From DASPJL01 sp035628645 (lineage in GTDB: Bacteria > Bacteroidota > Bacteroidia > Cytophagales > Cyclobacteriaceae), in contig DASPJL010000067.1 in NCBI GenBank assembly GCA_035628645.1, positions 1 through 7,810 of the forward strand: 7,810 nucleotides of DNA, written 5' to 3'. Positions 1-5,865 of the stretch are shown here, in pieces. Position 1 is the stretch's first letter; each line of letters starts with the position of its first letter. The notes under the pieces were generated by a model. It saw only the letters and a list, made by a program, of their open reading frames with translations. It did no database searches and was not told where the DNA came from. The translations under genes and the position numbers were made by a program.

Positions 1-364
1 TGGTCATTGGAAAAAATGCCACATCTTCGTCGGAAGTGACCACTTTTTCGTCTTTCGCCGACGGTGTTGCTTTCTTTTGACCAAACAGCATCGGGTAGGC
101 TATAATAAAAAGCAGGATGCCGCCACTGATGGTAAATGCAAACATGCTGACACCAAGATAGGACAAGAAGGCCCTTCCGGCAATCAAAAAGAATATGGCT
201 ATCATGATCGATGAAAAAATAGCCCTGTTCAACACAGATCTTCGCTCCTCCCTGGTCATTCCTTTTGTAACAGATACAAAAACAGGTGACACAGCAATCG
301 GGTTAATCACCACAATCAGTGTGACAAAAGCGGTCAGAATAAATGGTATTAATTTCTCATCCAT
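1..364 (-). CDS. MarC-family integral membrane protein, N-terminal part (C-terminus beyond window)
   Basis: The minus strand is open from an ATG at 364 to the window edge, giving 121 codons of a family that is usually about 200 residues. The translation begins MDEKLIPFILTAFVTLIVVI and continues with NPIAVSPVF, close to the DPIG-x-xP signature of the MarC/UPF0056 family. Then come a charged TKGMTREERR loop, a second hydrophobic helix, and ISGGILLFIIAYPMLFG, the conserved third helix. The last visible residues, VAFFPMT, are where the family has its P-L-A-x-P-L motif. It should be an inner-membrane protein; the family's function is not firmly known, and the old multiple-antibiotic-resistance label is not well supported. 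By eye this stretch is less AT-rich than the genes to its right, so it may mark the core-chromosome side. The ATG at 360 is out of frame and was rejected. Confidence 0.88.
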   Translation of the reverse strand, partial: MDEKLIPFILTAFVTLIVVINPIAVSPVFVSVTKGMTREERRSVLNRAIFSSIMIAIFFLIAGRAFLSYLGVSMFAFTISGGILLFIIAYPMLFGQKKATPSAKDEKVVTSDEDVAFFPMT

Positions 365-444
365 CGTATGGAATCTTTACTAAAAACAGATCATTTTGTT
401 TAGGGTGTTTTTCAACATGTGGTTTGTGCGTTTGAGCTTATTTA

Positions 445-1512
445 TTAGAATAGATACAATGCATCACCTATACCAGGTTCTATTGATTTAGATTTTAAAT
501 TACCCAGGACATTCTCAATTTTATTTCTTTCTTTTGCAATATCAAAAGGAAGGCCATTTTCATCCAATAGTTGGCCCCCTAACCTATATTGAGAATAGTT
601 AGCTACCTTGTACATTACCTCCAGTATTTCTTTTGGAGCAATTGATCGGGGTATGCTAAATCCGAAAATCAAATCCTCAGTTTGTACCCTTCCGGCAGCT
701 ATTTCTTCCGGAAAAAAATAACCAGGATTAGTGCTAGTCCATACGCTTATCAACTGGTCATCTCCAAAATCGTGATCATTATTCCAATGAAAAAGGTCCA
801 TATCTCCCCATTTCAAACCCAAAGACATCATTACGTCCCAAATTTCCTTTCCTTCAAATTTTTGATCTGCTTTGAGGATAATAATTGAATAGATATTATT
901 TTCAGGAATGAATTCTGAAAGTTCCTGAGATTTAATTGCTGCTTCTCTTGCAGAGTAGTTTTCCCTTATCAGCTTACAATTAAGTTTTTTAGTAATCTCA
1001 TTTACATCATTATGATATTTAACCAGTGTTTTTTCATCGTAGATTGACGGTTGACTATCAAGATTATCATATAACTTCCATCCCAACGCAACCTTTATTA
1101 ATTCATTCAATTCTTCTTTGCCAGAACTAAAGTAAGTCCATTTGGAGTCATTTTTTGGAATGCAATACAACCACGGATTTTGATAATTCGCCCTCCACTC
1201 CTTGTTGAAATATTTTGAAATTGAATCTCTGTCGAAATAGGAGTTACTTTCTGGTTCTATGGTAATTATCCAATCATATTTTTCATTTGCAAAATATTTT
1301 GTTTCTTCTGATACTCTTAAATCTACGGGTTTCTTAATATTGAGACTTAAAAGATCGCTGACATCTTCTTTTCCTTTTAATGGCAAAACACTCTTTGCTC
1401 GCTCTTCACTTTCCGAAGACGTCGAAATGGCGTAATTTGAATCCATGTTATTTTTCTTTTTAGATAAGTTACAAGCAACTAATCCTAATGCCAGTGTTAT
1501 GATATATTTCAT
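445..1512 (-). CDS. Lipoprotein with ZipA C-terminal-like domain
   Basis: A 355-residue protein. I start it at the ATG at 1512, not the upstream ATG at 1542. The inner start gives a proper lipoprotein signal, MKYIITLALGLVAC, with lipobox L-V-A-C at residue 14, and GGAAGAAC lies directly before it. Residues 15-60 are a polar, Ser/Glu/Lys-rich linker. Residues about 75-195 form a region I do not recognise, with several aromatic residues. Residues about 206-340 resemble the FtsZ-binding C-terminal domain of ZipA. They share the order GDM-x-(L/I)-(F/Y)-H, then PG-x-F-x-PE, then a hydrophobic F-x-(I/V)-P strand, then GG-x-(L/V)-LD(E/D). ZipA is a gammaproteobacterial division protein anchored by an N-terminal helix; here the anchor would be a lipid on the far side of the membrane, so FtsZ binding cannot be assumed. 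The fold assignment is from remembered motifs, and the role is unknown. It lies 80 bases upstream of the MarC-type gene. Confidence 0.8.
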   Translation of the reverse strand: MKYIITLALGLVACNLSKKKNNMDSNYAISTSSESEERAKSVLPLKGKEDVSDLLSLNIKKPVDLRVSEETKYFANEKYDWIITIEPESNSYFDRDSISKYFNKEWRANYQNPWLYCIPKNDSKWTYFSSGKEELNELIKVALGWKLYDNLDSQPSIYDEKTLVKYHNDVNEITKKLNCKLIRENYSAREAAIKSQELSEFIPENNIYSIIILKADQKFEGKEIWDVMMSLGLKWGDMDLFHWNNDHDFGDDQLISVWTSTNPGYFFPEEIAAGRVQTEDLIFGFSIPRSIAPKEILEVMYKVANYSQYRLGGQLLDENGLPFDIAKERNKIENVLGNLKSKSIEPGIGDALYLF

Positions 1513-1556
1513 GTTCTTCCAAATGTGAATGGTAAAACTCATTTATTAGTGCGATC

Positions 1557-1596
1557 AATTGCTTATAGCATATCAAACCGCCGACTACAAGCAATT
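1557..1596. repeat. Inverted repeat, 12-nt arms with one mismatch
   Basis: The arm AATTGCTTATAG at 1557-1568 and the arm CTACAAGCAATT at 1585-1596 pair at 11 of 12 positions around a 16-nt loop. It lies in the 162-base gap between the ZipA-like lipoprotein and the 115-aa membrane protein. No T-tract follows on either strand, so it is not a standard intrinsic terminator. It could still act as a terminator, an mRNA end structure or an operator for the lipoprotein gene 45 bases further on. Confidence 0.6.
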
Positions 1597-1634
1597 ATCT
1601 CTATTTGCTCGTGATTATGAGAAACCAATCCCCG

Positions 1635-1670
1635 TAAAACTAATAAAACAGATGGTTAACATAAGTTTTA
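1635..1670. repeat. Short inverted repeat just after a stop codon
   Basis: TAAAACT at 1635-1641 and AGTTTTA at 1664-1670 are perfect complements, and the element ends 4 bases from the stop codon of the 115-aa gene (1675-1677). The stem is short and AT-rich, so it may be chance. It is listed because other genes in this window also have palindromes that abut their stop codons. Confidence 0.3.
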
Positions 1671-1674
1671 ATTC

Positions 1675-2022
1675 TCAAGCCGATTGATAGAACAAAATAA
1701 ATATGTCGACTAAACATATTAAAGAGCCAACCAATGTCCGCCGAAGTCTAAATCTTGTTTTAATAATTGGTATTAATCCGCATATTAGTCCAGAAATTTC
1801 TGCGATTATAAGTACAAACTTATTCGTCCGGCCATAAACAAAAAGATCAACAAGTTCACCTAACTCTCCGAGTTCATCGTATCTAACGCGAACTTGATAA
1901 TTGAAATAGATTATTGCGCCGAGACCCATTATTCCAATTGTTATGGATAAGATTCCGAGAAATTTTGCTAGTCTTAAATTAATTGCTCCGATGAATTTTG
2001 TTCTGTAAATCATTTTTGACAA
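1675..2022 (-). CDS. Small hypothetical membrane protein, about three helices
   Basis: A 115-residue protein with hydrophobic stretches at about residues 19-40, 68-87 and 95-112, separated by basic loops (KTRFRLRR at 88-95). An acidic tandem motif, ELGELGEL, lies at 50-57 in the first loop. I do not recognise the family. The start at 2022 is preceded by no strong Shine-Dalgarno; Met4 (codon at 2013) is an equally plausible start. It lies 52 bases after the stop of the 105-aa gene with no obvious promoter between them, so it may be co-transcribed with the two small membrane genes upstream. The length, hydrophobic pattern and isolation from known pathways fit an accessory gene of unknown role. 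Confidence 0.65.
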   Translation of the reverse strand: MSKMIYRTKFIGAINLRLAKFLGILSITIGIMGLGAIIYFNYQVRVRYDELGELGELVDLFVYGRTNKFVLIIAEISGLICGLIPIIKTRFRLRRTLVGSLICLVDIFILFYQSA

Positions 2023-2074
2023 TGATCATAATAAATTGTTTTGGTTTAACCCACAGTTTCTTATTCTTCTCGTA

Positions 2075-2392
2075 TCACCATTGTTTTGTTACTTTCCTTA
2101 AAATGTCATTGTTGAATATAAGCAAAATCCTGTCTATCTGAACTGTGTCCGATTTGAAGTCCATATATTCATAAAGCCTATGGTCTTTAAGTTCATTTTC
2201 TATTTGAGCCTTGGTCAAGTCAGTTTTATTTACGATTTCTATAAGCTGGTCAAGGTCATTTTCTGTATCTATATAACCTTCTTTTTGATAAGTCAATGCT
2301 ATTCCTTGGTCAATAATTGAATAAACTGAAAACCCTGTCACTATAAGCAAGACCGTGAAACAGCACCAAAAAGCAATTTTCCACTTATTCAT
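2075..2392 (-). CDS. Small hypothetical protein with one N-terminal membrane helix
   Basis: A 105-residue protein. Residues about 7-27 form a single hydrophobic helix after MNKWK, followed by a charged, mainly alpha-helical region at 35-105 that contains TDLTKAQIENELKD and ends in KVTKQW. This looks like a protein anchored in the inner membrane with an exported domain. The N-terminal segment contains Cys10 and Cys11, but not in a good lipobox. Its ATG overlaps the end of the upstream 116-aa gene by 8 bases (2385-2392), so the two are almost certainly translated from one transcript. I do not recognise the family. A small anchored protein paired with a multi-helix partner could be an immunity or accessory pair, but nothing in the sequence proves this. 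Confidence 0.7.
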   Translation of the reverse strand: MNKWKIAFWCCFTVLLIVTGFSVYSIIDQGIALTYQKEGYIDTENDLDQLIEIVNKTDLTKAQIENELKDHRLYEYMDFKSDTVQIDRILLIFNNDILRKVTKQW

Positions 2393-2735
2393 TCTTAACC
2401 ATTTGTTTAGTGAGCCAATAAAAAATGTAAATTCTTAATGCTCCAATAAATATCATTATAAAGTTGTCTGGGCTTATTGGTTGTTCACTTATGAAAAACC
2501 AGGTCGCTTCGAATAGAAATGCCATAAAATAAATTATGGGGAAAATTCCGTTTTTAAATCCTGTAAAAATTGCCAAGAGCAAGATGAATAATTCTACAAT
2601 AAAATATACAGAAAGAATATTATGAGCATAATCTGTTGTCCCAATATGAAGCAAATAGCATTGAAGTCCCGCAAGTCCAACCGTTATAATTGTCAAGAAA
2701 GTTGCTCTGTTAAAATACCTTACTGTTGTTTTCAT
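2385..2735 (-). CDS. Small hypothetical membrane protein, four helices
   Basis: A 116-residue protein with four hydrophobic segments at about residues 12-30, 40-58, 63-82 and 90-108, short loops and a basic/polar tail (KQMVKNE). No family is recognised and no catalytic motif is visible. It is the first gene of an overlapping pair with the 105-aa gene, which starts before this one stops. The 25 bases in front of its ATG resemble the leader of the 351-aa gene at 5853: both have CGGCAAC about 13 bases upstream and GACAATG at the start. This suggests a repeated element or a common insertion boundary. The gap to the preceding gene is only 59 bases. Confidence 0.7.
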   Translation of the reverse strand: MKTTVRYFNRATFLTIITVGLAGLQCYLLHIGTTDYAHNILSVYFIVELFILLLAIFTGFKNGIFPIIYFMAFLFEATWFFISEQPISPDNFIMIFIGALRIYIFYWLTKQMVKNE

Positions 2736-2760
2736 TGTCCATTAAGTTGCCGCTAATGTT
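2733..2760 (-). repeat. Leader motif shared with the 351-aa gene
   Basis: On the minus strand, CGGCAAC (2746-2752) is followed by GACAATG (2733-2739), which ends in the start codon of the 116-aa gene. The same two blocks precede the 351-aa gene at 5851-5871, with one base more spacing. There the CGGCAAC block belongs to a long palindrome. Here no full palindrome is visible, only a small hairpin further upstream (ATACA-ACAC-TGTAT), so this may be a degraded or partial copy. Confidence 0.45.
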
Positions 2761-2794
2761 CAAATAGGTTATATACAGTGTTGTATTGTGTTTT

Positions 2795-3202
2795 TTAATT
2801 TTTCCCTTTCCACTTTTTGACTCCAATCACATCCTTTCGTATCGATTTTCGCCATTTCTTACCGTAGTTCTCGTCCAAATACTTGAAAATTACCTGATTG
2901 TATGCTTTCATCATTTCGTACCCAGGTCCAGTACAGCCTTGTTCGTAATAATAAACCTTGAAGTCATTTTCAAATATACCATCAGTGGCATGTGTAAATG
3001 GTGCAATTCCACTCTGAAGCAGAAGAAAGGGTGTTCCTTTGTCAATGTCCGCTTGAGCCAATTCTTGGGCTTTTTCAATTTCCGAAAAGAAGACCAATTT
3101 AATTGCTCCGCTGCCATTATAGTCTTCATCTGTCAGCTGTCCCGACTGTCCAAAAGAAATAAGAGAATGTATTATTAATGTTATGGTTATTATTGATTTC
3201 AT
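2795..3202 (-). CDS. Small secreted hypothetical protein
   Basis: A 135-residue protein with a Sec signal: MKS, a hydrophobic core ITITLIIHSLIS, then FGQS-GQ, giving probable cleavage near residue 20. No lipobox cysteine is present, so it is probably periplasmic or exported. The mature part is about 115 residues. The most conserved-looking segment is 78-127: FENDFKVYYYEQGC, TGPGYEMMKAYNQ, then a basic helix with YGKKWRKSIRKDV. A single cysteine lies at residue 90, so no internal disulfide is possible. I have an impression that similar small proteins occur in Bacteroidota, but I cannot name a family or role. A promoter-like element and a dyad lie upstream (3228-3292), so it is probably transcribed on its own. 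Confidence 0.72.
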   Translation of the reverse strand: MKSIITITLIIHSLISFGQSGQLTDEDYNGSGAIKLVFFSEIEKAQELAQADIDKGTPFLLLQSGIAPFTHATDGIFENDFKVYYYEQGCTGPGYEMMKAYNQVIFKYLDENYGKKWRKSIRKDVIGVKKWKGKN

Positions 3203-3227
3203 TTTTTAAAATCACTACAACTTCTTT

Positions 3228-3250
3228 ATTGACGTACCTATTCCGTCAAT
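3228..3250. promoter_or_regulatory. Operator-like dyad upstream of the 135-aa gene
   Basis: ATTGACG at 3228-3234 and CGTCAAT at 3244-3250 are perfect 7-base complements separated by 9 bases. The dyad lies 26-48 bases upstream of the start at 3202 and just downstream of the promoter-like element at 3262-3292. It could be a repressor site or a small leader hairpin. No regulator gene is in the window. Confidence 0.4.
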
Positions 3251-3261
3251 CCCTTATGTTT

Positions 3262-3292
3262 CCAATATATTGTTTTGTTTGGTTAACTCCAA
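3262..3292 (-). promoter_or_regulatory. Putative Bacteroidota-type promoter for the 135-aa gene
   Basis: On the minus strand, TTG at 3292-3290 is followed by exactly 20 bases and then TATATTGG at 3269-3262. Bacteroidota primary sigma promoters have TTG near -33 and TAnnTTTG near -7 with about this spacing; this copy has one mismatch in the -7 box. The implied transcription start, near 3255, leaves a leader of about 50 bases. The sequence is AT-rich, so a chance match is possible. Confidence 0.38.
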
Positions 3293-3390
3293 CTTTAAAA
3301 TTATAGTCCACCCAGTTCCTGATCGGCAAATAATAAATTCCAATAAGAAAATTGGATTTGTTAAACAGAAATGGTTGAGATGCAAATTTG

Positions 3391-3445
3391 TACATGCGTC
3401 TATTAGGCCAGCCAGCGGATGAGCTTGACTGACGCAAAACATGTA
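3391..3445. repeat. Imperfect palindrome abutting the stop of the 334-aa gene (attC-like shape)
   Basis: TACATGCGTC at 3391-3400 pairs with GACGC (3431-3435) and ATGTA (3441-3445), with a 5-base bulge, AAAAC, in the right arm. Inside, GCCAGC and GCTTGAC can form a second stem of 6 pairs with one bulged base. The right arm ends at the base next to the stop codon at 3446-3448. Size (55 nt), bulge and stop-codon position resemble an integron recombination site, but canonical attC core boxes are absent. The rest of the 243-base gap (3203-3445) holds only the promoter-like element and dyad. Confidence 0.5.
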
Positions 3446-4450
3446 TTAGCTGTATTTTCGTCCGATTACCAAATTTGTCAGCTGTAAAATCAATGGAAAA
3501 GTCACGAAAACAAGCCAAATCATTGTATGTCGTGGTAGCAGCTGAAACTTATAGTTCAGTCCATAAACTGTAACTGAGTATAGCACGCAAAATAACGAAT
3601 GCCCAATAAAAACTTGTTTGTCTGAAAATCGATCTATGTGGTCCTTCTTATTTTCTTTAAGGTCATTTTTATAATTACCATTCTTGCTTGGAAGAAATGA
3701 GGCTAAAAGCATGTAATTCTGCATTATATAAATAGCCGACACCCCTAAAAGAAAATATTGAAGGCCTATATAAAGTCCTTCTGGTAAATATGTGGTACTT
3801 TCAATGTCATGATTGCTAAATACCCTAATAATATTGTCAACTGCAAAAGCAAACATTATAACCGTACTCCATATACTTAAAGTTAGTCTGGTTGTTCTTG
3901 TAAGTTGAATATTTGTAAATGCATTTAAAATTGAAAACGCTGAAAGGATAAATGCTATAATCAACAATGTTATTGCGAACCAATTATGATAATTTGTAAA
4001 CCCATAGTCCAAAGCCCAATAAAACAATGATATAGATAGAAGAAGTGTAATTCCTTCAGTCAATTTTGCCGTAACTTTTTCCTTATTAAAAATAACGAAA
4101 GCCAATGCAAAACAGAAGATAAAAACGTAAGGCCAACTTTCTATATGATTTTCTAAAATATAAATATGTTCTCGCTTTCCGGGAAGAAAATTGAACAGAC
4201 TAAAGAAATACGCCCCTATAAAAATATACATTATTGTTTTCCAACTGTCAGAAACTCTAAAACTCTCAAAAAGAAGTCCCGCAAACAATGCAAGTTGGCT
4301 AATCGAAAATAATTTTCTATCGCTAATTGAAGTTCTGTAGCCAATATAAATTGTCAGAGCAAGTCCAACAATCCCCAAAATCACAAATATTGGAGTTAAG
4401 TTAAAATCGGCGAGTTTTCTTTTTGTCCTTTTTTTTCTGTTTGAAGCCAT
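3446..4450 (-). CDS. Hypothetical multi-pass membrane protein, about ten helices
   Basis: A 334-residue protein. A strongly basic start (MASNRKKRTKRK) is followed by hydrophobic segments at about 19-38, 48-64, 70-90, 106-122, 130-150, 157-178, 187-208, 224-252, 280-298 and 309-330. The longest soluble loop is 254-279, which is rich in Lys, Asn and Asp. No transporter, kinase or protease motif is visible, and I do not recognise a named family. It is flanked by stop-abutting palindromes on both sides: one directly after its stop (3391-3445) and one beyond its upstream region (4707-4804). It therefore looks like a self-contained cassette with its own promoter (4557-4587) and twin dyads (4504-4539). 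The start at 4450 is the first Met, and the leader before it has no strong Shine-Dalgarno. Confidence 0.75.
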   Translation of the reverse strand: MASNRKKRTKRKLADFNLTPIFVILGIVGLALTIYIGYRTSISDRKLFSISQLALFAGLLFESFRVSDSWKTIMYIFIGAYFFSLFNFLPGKREHIYILENHIESWPYVFIFCFALAFVIFNKEKVTAKLTEGITLLLSISLFYWALDYGFTNYHNWFAITLLIIAFILSAFSILNAFTNIQLTRTTRLTLSIWSTVIMFAFAVDNIIRVFSNHDIESTTYLPEGLYIGLQYFLLGVSAIYIMQNYMLLASFLPSKNGNYKNDLKENKKDHIDRFSDKQVFIGHSLFCVLYSVTVYGLNYKFQLLPRHTMIWLVFVTFPLILQLTNLVIGRKYS

Positions 4451-4503
4451 TGATTAGTTTGAGGCTTTTAAAATCACATCACGTCATTCTCTCACCGCAA
4501 TTT

Positions 4504-4539
4504 ATTGGTTGATACCAACTTTAGTTGGTATCAACCAAT
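4504..4539. promoter_or_regulatory. Perfect 16-bp inverted repeat made of two nested dyads
   Basis: ATTGGTTGATACCAAC at 4504-4519 and GTTGGTATCAACCAAT at 4524-4539 are perfect complements around TTTA. Each arm is itself a dyad, TTGGT-N4-ACCAA, and the two dyad centres lie 20 bp apart, about two helical turns. It sits between the putative promoter (4557-4587) and the start of the 334-aa gene. A pair of repressor sites or a strong 5' leader hairpin fits best. It is not a typical terminator because no T-tract follows on either strand. Confidence 0.6.
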
Positions 4540-4556
4540 TGCTTCCATCTCATTTT

Positions 4557-4587
4557 CCAAGGTATTTATTAAAAAAATAAAATACAA
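4557..4587 (-). promoter_or_regulatory. Putative Bacteroidota-type promoter for the 334-aa gene
   Basis: On the minus strand, TTG at 4587-4585, 20 bases, then TACCTTGG at 4564-4557. This matches TTG / TAnnTTTG with one mismatch, the same mismatch as in the element before the 135-aa gene. Transcription would start near 4550 and run through the twin dyads at 4504-4539. The 347-base gene-free stretch 4451-4797 contains this element, the dyads and the palindrome at 4707-4804. Nothing clear is seen in 4590-4705. Confidence 0.38.
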
Positions 4588-4706
4588 GGCAAAAATTAGG
4601 ATTTACTATTTTATATCTTTTTACACAGCTTCAGGGATGGAGAACCCATGATTGTCGAAAAGTAGGCAAACTAGATTTAACAGGATATATATAGAATTGC
4701 ATTTGT

Positions 4707-4804
4707 CCGGTTACAGCATCATTGAAAGAAATTGCGGTCCGAGTTGCAAATTCGAACCAGCGTTTATTATATGCTGGGACTAGCGGGGTAGGTGCTGTTA
4801 CCGG
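4707..4804. repeat. 98-nt imperfect palindrome overlapping the stop of the 351-aa gene (attC-like shape)
   Basis: The outer arms, CCGGTTACAGCA (4707-4718) and TGCTGTTACCGG (4793-4804), pair at 11 of 12 positions. An inner stem pairs GCGGTCC (4734-4740) with GGACTAGC (4777-4784), leaving one bulged A. A central hairpin can form between CCAGC (4757-4761) and GCTGG (4773-4777). The right arm contains the stop codon of the 351-aa gene (4798-4800). Two stems, a bulged base and overlap with a stop codon are typical of attC architecture, but the boxes do not fit the GTTRRRY/RYYYAAC consensus. Confidence 0.6.
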
Positions 4805-5853
4805 CTGCCCTTCTTTTCTTGTCCCCCAACATAGTCGATAGCCTCTGTTAAATTGCCGTCTGCGTCATAAATATTCAAAGTGCCAGTCCCGTTTTTAATG
4901 GTTCCTGGATTATTCTTTTTGCCTTTCCTGTTATAATTGGAAAGGACTTCGATTAATTTTCCATCCTTGTATATTCTTTCAGTCCAGAGTTGTCTGTTAT
5001 CGTGAAAATACTTGAATGAACCATTTAGTTTTCCGTTTGCATAGTTAGCAATGCTTTCAGTCTTTCCATTCTCATAATAATTTGTCCATATTCCGGATTG
5101 GCTTTCTCCGTTGATATAAAATCCTGTCGCTTTCAGTTGCCCACTTTCAAAGAACTCATTAAAGTATTTGAATTTTTCTCCTTTGATTATTGTGTCATTG
5201 TATTTCGTCTGAAGCTGCCCGCTTGGGTAATATGCTTCCAAGAGCCACATTTGCCCATTAATTGCATTATAAACTTTCTGAAGGTTGTTGGGGTAATTAA
5301 CGTCATATATTTTACCAATGCCATTTTCAATTCCATTTGTCCAGTGGCGAACGATAAGTGGCTTTTGATATTCTATTCCAAAGCCCTGATAAATAATTTC
5401 CTCACCTTCCTTTAGCCCGTTTTTGTAGTTTGTTGCCGTATTTCTATCCCAATAAAATGGTGGTTTTTTGTCATTTGATTTATATATTATCCAAACACCG
5501 TCCTTTTTTCCTTTTAGATAGTTTCCACTTTCTTTTTGCAAAGTCGCTGAAAAGGTCATCGGTAATTTTTTGTCACCAACTATTAGTTCTGTTTGTTGAC
5601 CCATTAGCGTGGTATCAAGAGAATACTCGTTCCATAGCCCCTCTTTAAAACCATTTTCTATTCGTCCACTGTCTTGAAGTTGTTTAATAACTGCTGGGTC
5701 AAGAAGGTCATTGCTTATTGAAGGATTGTCAAACCACTTTTTTAATGCTATTAACGTTTCCTGTTCAATTCTCTTTTTATCCTCATCTGTCTGTGCTTTG
5801 CAAGATAAAAACAGAGAGGCCAGCAAAAGTGTCAATACTAATTGTCTTGTCAT
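4798..5853 (-). CDS. MORN-repeat (YwqK-like) lipoprotein
   Basis: A 351-residue protein. The N-terminus MTRQLVLTLLLASLFLSC gives a lipoprotein-type signal with Cys18; the lipobox is F-L-S-C, acceptable for Bacteroidota. KAQTDEDKK follows. The rest is built of MORN_2-type units with the pattern (N)G-x-x-x-G-x-W/F-x-x-Y: for example ENGFKEGLWNEY (66-77), KGKKDGVWIIY (114-124), KNGLKEGEEIIY (144-155), YYPSGQLQTKY (208-218), FFESGQLKATGFYINGES (234-251), YYENGKTES (259-267), NGKLNGSFKYF (273-283) and IYDADGNLTE (328-337). Such proteins are often annotated as YwqK-family antitoxins, but no toxin is adjacent and the repeat is probably structural, forming a beta-sheet surface. It probably sits in the outer membrane. 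Palindromes flank it on both sides, making it look like a cassette. Confidence 0.85.
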   Translation of the reverse strand: MTRQLVLTLLLASLFLSCKAQTDEDKKRIEQETLIALKKWFDNPSISNDLLDPAVIKQLQDSGRIENGFKEGLWNEYSLDTTLMGQQTELIVGDKKLPMTFSATLQKESGNYLKGKKDGVWIIYKSNDKKPPFYWDRNTATNYKNGLKEGEEIIYQGFGIEYQKPLIVRHWTNGIENGIGKIYDVNYPNNLQKVYNAINGQMWLLEAYYPSGQLQTKYNDTIIKGEKFKYFNEFFESGQLKATGFYINGESQSGIWTNYYENGKTESIANYANGKLNGSFKYFHDNRQLWTERIYKDGKLIEVLSNYNRKGKKNNPGTIKNGTGTLNIYDADGNLTEAIDYVGGQEKKGSR

Positions 5854-5865
5854 TGTCTGTTAGGG

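Noticed and set aside
195..383. 62-aa open frame on the plus strand
   Set aside because: It is antisense to the MarC-family reading frame, which has clear family motifs.
1557..1596. Intrinsic terminator at the 12-nt inverted repeat, and likewise at 4504-4539
   Set aside because: Neither hairpin is followed by a T-tract on either strand.
2786..3178. 130-aa open frame on the plus strand
   Set aside because: It is antisense to the 135-aa secreted protein, whose signal peptide and conserved-looking core are convincing. The plus-strand translation has no recognisable domain.
3246..3518. 90-aa open frame on the minus strand, and a 62-aa frame inside it
   Set aside because: It overlaps the C-terminal end of the 334-aa gene in another frame and runs across the palindrome and promoter region. 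The composition looks random and no start context is seen.
4590..4706. Possible gene remnant in the gap upstream of the 334-aa gene
   Set aside because: Short stretches can be translated, but no frame longer than a few codons shows a recognisable motif; no tRNA or CRISPR pattern is seen either.
4798..5853. A toxin-antitoxin module based on the YwqK-like MORN protein
   Set aside because: No toxin gene lies next to it, and the antitoxin label for MORN_2 proteins is an annotation habit. The protein also has a lipoprotein signal.
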